Under the pieces are notes generated by a model. That model was not told where the DNA came from. It made no database searches and saw nothing but the letters and a program-made list of their open reading frames with translations. Below, in pieces: positions 6,398 through 10,791 of a stretch of 10,791 bases of DNA. The position numbers and the translations under genes were made by a program. Source of the DNA: an uncultured Micromonospora sp. (GTDB lineage Bacteria; Actinomycetota; Actinomycetes; Mycobacteriales; Micromonosporaceae). The DNA is taken from assembly GCA_937951935.1 (NCBI GenBank), contig CALGAM010000027.1, positions 1 to 10,791 on the forward strand, written 5' to 3'. The first letter of the stretch is position 1, and each line of letters opens with the position of its first letter.

Positions 6398-6510
6398 TCT
6401 CGACCGGGCGAGGGCCGGAGGCGGGCAGGCGCTGATGGTTCGGGGACGGCGACCACGACAGGGCCGCCGACGCCCGCCCTCGTCATCGACTCACAGTCTG
6501 GAGGCATGTG

Positions 6511-7533
6511 ATGGTCAGGCGCTCTCGTGTGCTGGCGGCGGCGCTGCTCGCTGGCTCGCTGGCGATGACGAGCGGGTGTGGCGAATCCGATTCGAACGGT
6601 TCCGCCGGCGCCGGAGACAAACCGACCCAGAAGATCACCTACGTGACGGCGTTCGGCGCGGTCGGCCGGGACGCCTTCGCCTGGGTCGCGAAGGAGAAGG
6701 GCTACTTCGCGGAGGTCGGCGTCGAGGCCGAGATCAGGGAGGGCGCGGGTAACGTGCCGAACCTGACGGCGCTGAAGGCGGGCGAGGCGCAGTTTGCCGC
6801 CCTCGACTTCACCGGCGCCGTGATCCAGGCAGGCAAGGGCCAGTTCACCGAGTGGCGGGCGGTCGCCGCCGTGCACCAGCAGACCCTGGTCGCGGTGATG
6901 ACCACGAAGGACACCAACATCACCACGCCGAAGGACCTTGAGGGCAAGACGATGGCGACCGGCGCCGGGTCGGTCACCGAGCTGCTCTTCCCGGCGTACG
7001 CCCAGCTGGCGGGCTTCGACGCCAAGAAGGTCAAGATCCAGGGGGCCCAGACCACCGCGCTCAACGGTCTGATGGCCAGCCGTAAGGTCGACGCCCTCGG
7101 CACCTTCCTGCTGAGCAAGACCGCGCTGCAGAACGCCGCCAAGAAAGAGGTGGTGGTGCTGCCCTACAGCGACTACCTGCGGGACCTGTTCGGCAACGCC
7201 ATCATCACGACCCCTGAACTGATCGAGAAGGACCCCGACCTGGTCCGGCGCGTCACCAGCGCCCTCCTGAAGGGACTGCAGTACTCCATCGACCACCCGG
7301 AGGAGGCCGCGACGATCCTCAACAAGGTGAAGCCGACCTATCCGGTCGCGGCGGGCGTGGGCGAGATCGAGGCGATGAAGCCGTACGTCAAGCCGGCCGG
7401 CGGCGCGCCGATCGGCTCGATGGACGAGCAGCGGGTGGCCCGGACGATCGCCCTCATGCAGGCCTCCGGCCTCATCCCGCAGGGGCTGACCCCGGACAAG
7501 GTCGTCGACCTCAGTTTCGTTCCCAAGGCCTGA
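6511..7533 (+). CDS. ABC transporter substrate-binding lipoprotein, NMT1/SsuA-like
   Basis: 340 aa from ATG 6511, with GGAGG (6500-6504) 6 nt upstream. This start is preferred to GTG 6508 just before it. Residues 1-22 are a lipoprotein signal: basic MVRRSR, a hydrophobic stretch, then SLAMTSGC with Cys23 as the lipidation site (the -3 residue is Thr, slightly atypical). The mature part is a two-lobed NMT1/THI5/SsuA-type periplasmic-binding fold: KITYVTAFG at the first strand, a helix with AKEKGYFAEVGVEAEI, then GEAQFAALDF and TPKDLEGKTMATGAGS. Such proteins capture sulfonates, nitrate/bicarbonate, pyrimidines, taurine or aromatic acids at the outer face of the membrane. The ligand cannot be read from sequence. 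It lies 81 nt before its permease gene with a hairpin between, and is likely controlled from the promoter at 6363-6397. Confidence 0.9.
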   Translation: MVRRSRVLAAALLAGSLAMTSGCGESDSNGSAGAGDKPTQKITYVTAFGAVGRDAFAWVAKEKGYFAEVGVEAEIREGAGNVPNLTALKAGEAQFAALDFTGAVIQAGKGQFTEWRAVAAVHQQTLVAVMTTKDTNITTPKDLEGKTMATGAGSVTELLFPAYAQLAGFDAKKVKIQGAQTTALNGLMASRKVDALGTFLLSKTALQNAAKKEVVVLPYSDYLRDLFGNAIITTPELIEKDPDLVRRVTSALLKGLQYSIDHPEEAATILNKVKPTYPVAAGVGEIEAMKPYVKPAGGAPIGSMDEQRVARTIALMQASGLIPQGLTPDKVVDLSFVPKA

Positions 7534-7561
7534 CGGCGTAGCGGCAGCGACGATATCCGTA

Positions 7562-7594
7562 CCGGGGTGGCGGACCAGGCGTCCGCCACCCCGG
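7562..7594 (+). terminator. Intercistronic hairpin between binding-protein and permease genes
   Basis: CCGGGGTGGCGGAC (7562-7575) and GTCCGCCACCCCGG (7581-7594) form a perfect 14-bp stem with the 5-nt loop CAGGC. It lies 28 nt after the binding-protein stop and 20 nt before the permease start. It probably acts as partial terminator or 3' end stabiliser, giving more binding protein than permease. There is no U-tract. Confidence 0.65.
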
Positions 7595-7614
7595 CCGAAC
7601 TGTGGGGAGGACGT

Positions 7615-8400
7615 GTGACCGAGGGCCGCGGCAGCACACTGTCGAAGCTGAGATCGAGTGTCGGACTGCCCCTGCTGGGCGTGGTGCTGGCGATCGCCCT
7701 CTGGTGGTCGATCGCCGTGATCTTCGATATCGACCCCTTCTACCTCCCGGCCCCGCCCGACGTGCTCGACGCGTTCACCCGGCTGGGCAGCACCCTGCTC
7801 CACGACACCTGGATCACCCTGTACGAGGTGCTCGTCGGTTACGGCATCGCCGTGGTCGGCGGGCTGGTCCTGGCGGTTGTTCTCGCCGCGTTCCGTGCGG
7901 TGGACCGGATGACCATGCCGTTGATCGCCGCGTTCAACGCCGTGCCGAAGGTGGCGCTGGCCCCGATGCTGCTGGTCTGGATCGGGTTCGGCACCCCGCC
8001 CAAGATCGTCATGGTGGTGCTGGTCTCCTTCTTCCCGATCCTGGTCTCGACCATCGCCGGCCTCCGTTCGACCCCGGCCGACCTGCGGGAGTTGGCCAGC
8101 TCCCTCTCCGCCTCGTGGTGGCAGACCTTCCGGCGGGTCCGCCTCCCCTGGGCGCTGCCGCAGATCTTCGTCGGCCTGAAGGTGGGGATCTCGCTGGCCA
8201 TCATCGGTGCCTGCATCGGCGAGGTCATCCAGCCCGAGCGCGGTCTCGGCTCGGTGGTGGCCACCGCGCCGCAGGCCGCCGACACCCCGTTGGTGTTCGT
8301 CGGGCTGACCCTGCTGGCCATCATGGGAGGCGTGCTGTTCTACCTGGTGGTGTGGCTGGAACGGCTGGTGGTGCCCTGGGCCAAGTCGATCTCCACCTGA
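7615..8400 (+). CDS. ABC transporter permease, SsuC/TauC-type
   Basis: 261 aa from GTG 7615, preceded at 4 nt by GGGGAGG (7604-7610). An in-frame GTG at 7567 lies inside a hairpin stem and is rejected. It is a typical BPD_transp_1 inner-membrane permease with about six membrane segments. The first is LPLLGVVLAIALWWSIAVIF, followed by the family's FYLPAPPDVLDAF linker. The EAA loop that docks the ATPase is seen in ELASSLSASWWQTFRRVRLPWALPQI. It should pass the ligand delivered by the upstream lipoprotein. These systems normally have an SsuB/TauB-like ATPase in the same operon. Here a terminator hairpin follows directly and no ATPase is found in the window, so the ATPase must come from elsewhere or the pair is incomplete. 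Confidence 0.92.
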   Translation: MTEGRGSTLSKLRSSVGLPLLGVVLAIALWWSIAVIFDIDPFYLPAPPDVLDAFTRLGSTLLHDTWITLYEVLVGYGIAVVGGLVLAVVLAAFRAVDRMTMPLIAAFNAVPKVALAPMLLVWIGFGTPPKIVMVVLVSFFPILVSTIAGLRSTPADLRELASSLSASWWQTFRRVRLPWALPQIFVGLKVGISLAIIGACIGEVIQPERGLGSVVATAPQAADTPLVFVGLTLLAIMGGVLFYLVVWLERLVVPWAKSIST

Positions 8401-8412
8401 CGCGGGACCGAG

Positions 8413-8443
8413 CGGCCGGCCCGCCTGTGCGGCGGGCCGGCCG
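8413..8443 (+). terminator. Hairpin terminator after the permease gene
   Basis: CGGCCGGCCCGCC (8413-8425) and GGCGGGCCGGCCG (8431-8443) make a perfect 13-bp stem with loop TGTGC, 12 nt after the permease stop. There is no U-tract. It marks the end of the transporter operon and supports the view that no ATPase gene belongs to it. Confidence 0.75.
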
Positions 8444-8587
8444 GCCCGTCCGGGACACCGGGAACGTGGCCGAAGGCGCTATCGTGTTCCTGACGGTCGT
8501 CGCGTCTTTCCCCGTGATCCGCGGTGGCGGGGCAGGAACCGCCGACGTGCCGTGGTGTCGGTTTGGGTGACGAGTGGCGGTGGTGTT

Positions 8588-8992
8588 GTGGCGACCGGCA
8601 AGTTGCTGCGTTTCGACGAGGTACGGGGTTACGGGTTCATCGCACCCGACGGCGGCGGGGAGGACGTCTTCGTCCACGCCAACGACTTCGGTGAGGACAA
8701 GCACCTGGTCCATCCGGGGATGCGCCTCGAGTACGAGGTCGAGCAGGGGGAACGTGGGCTGAAGGCCACCACCGTCCGGATCATCGACCGCCCCACGATC
8801 ACCAGATTCCGGCCGAGTCGGCCGGCCGGAGACAGCGACGACCTGTGCGACGTCCTCTCCGGCGCCGAACTCAGCGGTGAGGTCACGGAGCTGCTGATCG
8901 AGAAGGTGCCGAGCCTGACGGGCGCCCAGATCGTCGCCATCCGGCAGCAGGTCGTCAATCTCGCCCGGGCGCACGGCTGGGTGGAGCCCTGA
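8588..8992 (+). CDS. Cold-shock-domain protein with C-terminal helical extension
   Basis: 134 aa from GTG 8588, which puts ATGKLLRFDEVRGYGF at the N-terminus as in related actinobacterial proteins. In-frame GTGs at 8552, 8555 and 8567 could add up to 12 residues, and no start has a convincing ribosome binding site. Residues 1-65 form an OB-fold cold-shock domain with RNP1-like GYGFIAPD and RNP2-like DVFVHAND. Residues ~80-134 form a helical part (LCDVLSGAELSGEVTELLIEKVPSLTGAQIVAIRQQVVNLARAHGW) absent from the ~67-aa classical cold-shock proteins. Likely binds single-stranded RNA or DNA in the cytosol. The role of the extra domain is unknown. The stop overlaps by 4 nt the proposed CTG start of the next gene (CTGA), pointing to translational coupling. 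Confidence 0.82.
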   Translation: MATGKLLRFDEVRGYGFIAPDGGGEDVFVHANDFGEDKHLVHPGMRLEYEVEQGERGLKATTVRIIDRPTITRFRPSRPAGDSDDLCDVLSGAELSGEVTELLIEKVPSLTGAQIVAIRQQVVNLARAHGWVEP

Positions 8993-9840
8993 CTCGGAAC
9001 ACAACCGGCGGGGAACTGCTCGCCATCAGCGATCTGCACGTCGGCTACACCGAGAACCGGCGGCTGGTCGAGTCGATCGTCCCCGGCTCCGACGAGGACT
9101 GGCTTCTCGTCGCCGGTGACGTCGGCGAGCGGGTCGAGGACATCTACTGGGCGCTGCGGCTGCTGAAGAAGCGGTTCCACACCGTGGTCTGGGTCCCCGG
9201 CAACCACGAGCTGTGGACCCACCGGGCGGACCCGGTACGGCTGCGTGGGGTCGCCCGCTACGAGCTGCTGGTCGAACTGTGCCGGCGGCTCGGTGTCCTC
9301 ACGCCGGAGGATCCGTACCCGGTCTGGACCGGCCCCGGTGGCCCGGTGACCGTGGTGCCGCTCTTCCTGCTGTACGACTACACCTTCTGGCCGCCGGGCG
9401 TCACCAGCCGGGAGGAGGCGCTCGCCCTGGCGTACCAGACCGGGGTCGTCTGCACCGACGAGTTCCTGCTGCATCCCGACCCGTACCCGACCCGGCAGGA
9501 CTGGTGTGCGGCGCGGCTGGAGCTCACCGAGCGGCGCCTGGCCGAGCTCGACCCGGCCCTGCCGACCGTGCTGGTCAGCCACTGGCCTCTGGTCCAGCAG
9601 GTGACCCGGATCCTGCGCTACCCGGAGTTCGCGCAGTGGTGTGGGACGGTCCGGACCGCCGACTGGCACGTCCGGTACCGGGCCGCCGCCGTGGTCTACG
9701 GACACCTGCACATTCCGAAGGTGGACTGGTTCGACGGGGTCCGCTTCACCGAGGTGTCCCTCGGATACCCGCGCGAGTGGCGGGCCCGGAACCGGCCCCC
9801 GGGTCGCCCCGTGCCCGTGCTGCCCGGCCGGGCGGTGTAG
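8989..9840 (+). CDS. pptH: Metallophosphoesterase, PptH-like 4'-phosphopantetheinyl hydrolase, CTG start
   Basis: 283 aa if started at CTG 8989. The calcineurin-like phosphoesterase motifs are complete: SDLHVGY (D15, H17), GDVGE (D44), GNHE (N72, H73, E74), LVSHWP (H198) and GHLH (H239, H241). Stretches such as DWLLVAGDV, VVWVPGNHELWT, LFLLYDYTFWPPG, DEFLLHPDPYPTR, TADWHVRY and SLGYPREW closely resemble M. tuberculosis PptH (Rv2795c), as I remember it. That enzyme removes 4'-phosphopantetheine from carrier proteins, opposing the transferase PptT. The gene symbol is assigned on this resemblance only. In mycobacteria pptT adjoins pptH; here no PptT gene is in the window. From the upstream in-frame stop at 8878-8880 to codon 9184 there is no ATG, GTG or TTG, and a start at GTG 9184 would drop D15, H17 and D44. 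CTG 8989, in a CTGA overlap with the previous stop, is the best start. A generic phosphoesterase is the alternative. Confidence 0.78.
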   Translation: MTRNTTGGELLAISDLHVGYTENRRLVESIVPGSDEDWLLVAGDVGERVEDIYWALRLLKKRFHTVVWVPGNHELWTHRADPVRLRGVARYELLVELCRRLGVLTPEDPYPVWTGPGGPVTVVPLFLLYDYTFWPPGVTSREEALALAYQTGVVCTDEFLLHPDPYPTRQDWCAARLELTERRLAELDPALPTVLVSHWPLVQQVTRILRYPEFAQWCGTVRTADWHVRYRAAAVVYGHLHIPKVDWFDGVRFTEVSLGYPREWRARNRPPGRPVPVLPGRAV

Positions 9841-9863
9841 CCGGTCTGGTCCGTCCCCGGTGC

Positions 9864-10712
9864 CTAGCCGGTACGGCGCATCCAGAACGCGCCGGTGGGC
9901 AGGCCCCGCAGCTCGGCCGGTACGGCGTCCGGCCGCTGCGACCAGAGCCACGAGGTGAAGAGCAGCACCTGCCACGCCGTGTTGCCGGTGAGGAACGCGC
10001 GCAGCAGGTAGACCTCGGTCCAGTCCCGACCCTCCCGGAGCCACTTCTCGGGGTATTCGAAGGGCCAGTGGATGTCGTGCACGTGGACGACGACGCCGGG
10101 ACGCAGCGTCGGCAGCACGTGCAGCAGCAGCCAGACGACGTCCGAGCCGGCCTTGACCACGTGTGTCGAGTCGATCAGCAGGATGTCCCCGGGGCCGAGT
10201 GCGGCGAAGGTGTCCCGGTCGACGTCCTGGACCCGGCGCTGGATGAGCTCGACGCGGTCACCGGGCCGCAGCCGGGAGCGCAGCCGCTGCGGGTACGGCT
10301 CGACGCAGGTGATCTGCAGCTCGGGCAGGTACCGGGCGACGACGTCGAGGGCGACCGCCGTGGAGTAGCCGGACCCGACCTCGATCAGCCGCGCCGGCCG
10401 GAGGTGGCGGAGCATCGCGTGCAGCACGGCGGCGTCGGCGCGGCCGTACATCCCGTTGTGGTCGTGCCACCGGTCGGTCGGCAGTTCGCGCAGGTAGGGG
10501 GCGAGTTCGGCGGCGAGGCGCAGCTGGTCGGCCTCGCGCAGGTCGACTCCGACCGGCGGCAGGTCACGCCAGCCGACGGCGGTGGCCCGGTCCTCCGGGG
10601 CGGTCACCGGCGAGTAGTAGTGACCGGGGCTGACGTACGGCGGCGCGCCGAGCACGGCGCGGATTCCCCGCGCGCGCCGGATGACCTGCGTGTGGAACCC
10701 CCCAACACCCAT
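9864..10712 (-). CDS. Class I SAM-dependent methyltransferase (Methyltransf_24-like)
   Basis: 282 aa from ATG at 10712, with AGGGGA 12 nt upstream, a rather long spacing. A frame extending to GTG 10772 runs into AT-rich, promoter-like DNA and is less likely. The Rossmann-type SAM site is visible: motif I LIEVGSGYSTAVA (E111-V-G-S-G), an acidic residue after strand 2 (CVEPYP, E138), then GDILLIDSTHVVK with D181 and the VHVHDIHWPFEYP loop (H212, D213). The remainder (TEVYLLRAFL, WQVLLFTSWLW) is typical of an uncharacterised family found near glycan or natural-product genes. The substrate is unknown. It is convergent with the phosphoesterase gene, with only 23 nt between the two stops, so no functional link is implied. 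Confidence 0.85.
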   Translation of the reverse strand: MGVGGFHTQVIRRARGIRAVLGAPPYVSPGHYYSPVTAPEDRATAVGWRDLPPVGVDLREADQLRLAAELAPYLRELPTDRWHDHNGMYGRADAAVLHAMLRHLRPARLIEVGSGYSTAVALDVVARYLPELQITCVEPYPQRLRSRLRPGDRVELIQRRVQDVDRDTFAALGPGDILLIDSTHVVKAGSDVVWLLLHVLPTLRPGVVVHVHDIHWPFEYPEKWLREGRDWTEVYLLRAFLTGNTAWQVLLFTSWLWSQRPDAVPAELRGLPTGAFWMRRTG

Positions 10713-10791
10713 GCGGGGATTCTGTCCCCTGACGCGGCAATTCGCCAGTACCAGAGAAAATGGAAAATTCACGTGTAAGGTCCGGGGGTGG
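10713..10791. promoter_or_regulatory. AT-rich likely promoter region upstream of the methyltransferase gene
   Basis: The stretch about 10741-10778 contains A/T-rich runs (GAGAAAATGGAAAATTCACG) quite unlike the surrounding GC-rich DNA. It lies just upstream of the methyltransferase gene on the minus strand. It may also serve a rightward gene beyond the window. I could not assign convincing -35 and -10 boxes. Confidence 0.35.

Larger units (their letters stand above)
5782..6510. other. Divergent regulatory gap with no supported protein gene
   Basis: This 729-bp gap separates the GntR/hydrolase operon (-) from the ABC uptake genes (+). Short frames here lack family features and plausible starts. 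The right part (about 6225-6400) is clearly less GC-rich than its surroundings, as expected for promoters. It holds the promoter at 6368-6397, several palindromes listed separately, and three copies of TCCACAG (5808-5814 and 6319-6325 on +, 6270-6276 on -). It also has GGTGGCGCCACC, a perfect 12-bp palindrome at 6188-6199, with a partial copy near 6102. The transcribed leader 6404-6510 could fold: CGAGG (6409-6413) with CCTCG (6478-6482), and GCGGGC (6421-6426) with GCCCGC (6472-6477). Confidence 0.7.

Noticed and set aside
6404..6510. Thiamine (TPP) riboswitch in the leader of the NMT1-type binding-protein gene
   Set aside because: Only a chance CTGATGG stretch is seen. The CTGAGA and GAACCTGATC consensus segments of the riboswitch are absent.
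7567..7614. Upstream GTG start for the permease
   Set aside because: It lies inside the stem of a perfect 14-bp hairpin with no ribosome binding site. GTG 7615 has GGGGAGG just before it.
6391..7803. Long minus-strand frame opposite the binding-protein gene
   Set aside because: Antisense shadow of a clear lipoprotein gene, rich in Arg, Gly and His, with no recognisable domain.
8461..8488. ECF sigma promoter (GGAAC at 8461 with GTT-like -10) or TATCGT -10 box before the cold-shock gene
   Set aside because: Spacing fits neither class well and no matching -35 stands before TATCGT. Too weak to annotate.
9213..10778. Long plus-strand frame across the phosphoesterase and methyltransferase genes
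   Set aside because: It is out of frame with the phosphoesterase and antisense to the methyltransferase. Its composition is Arg/Gly/Pro-rich without motifs.

Overview
The window looks like chromosomal DNA from a high-GC actinomycete, most likely a Micromonosporaceae relative such as Micromonospora. Coding third positions are almost all G or C, starts are a mix of ATG and GTG, and hairpin terminators lack U-tracts. The gene set also fits: an acyl-CoA mutase large subunit, a thioredoxin-TPR protein, an FCD GntR regulator and a PptH-like phosphoesterase. This placement comes from composition and family recognition, not from a search.

Left part (1-3875, all on +): the 3' end of a B12-dependent acyl-CoA mutase large subunit, a CnoX/YbbN-like thioredoxin-TPR protein, an arginase-superfamily protein with a long Pro-rich tail, and an OsmC/YhfA-like protein. 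The OsmC leader holds an unusual nested direct and inverted repeat that covers its ribosome binding site. A strong bidirectional hairpin terminator (3915-3950) closes this block against the convergent gene.

Middle part (3960-8400): on the minus strand an FCD-type GntR regulator is followed by a DUF6282-type metal-dependent hydrolase. Divergent from them, across a ~730-bp regulatory gap, lie an NMT1/SsuA-type lipoprotein and its SsuC/TauC-type permease. These four genes look like one uptake-and-degradation module under the GntR protein. The substrate is unknown and no ABC ATPase is present. The gap holds a good promoter (GTGACA-18-TACGAT) with a palindrome on its -35 box, and a related sequence lies at a candidate promoter of the regulator. 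This module is the best candidate here for an undescribed system.

Right part (8588-10791): a cold-shock-domain protein overlaps by 4 nt a metallophosphoesterase closely resembling mycobacterial PptH (4'-phosphopantetheinyl hydrolase). That second gene has no ATG, GTG or TTG start that keeps its active site, and CTG at the stop/start overlap is the best start. A convergent class I SAM-dependent methyltransferase ends the window, with an AT-rich likely promoter region at the far right edge.
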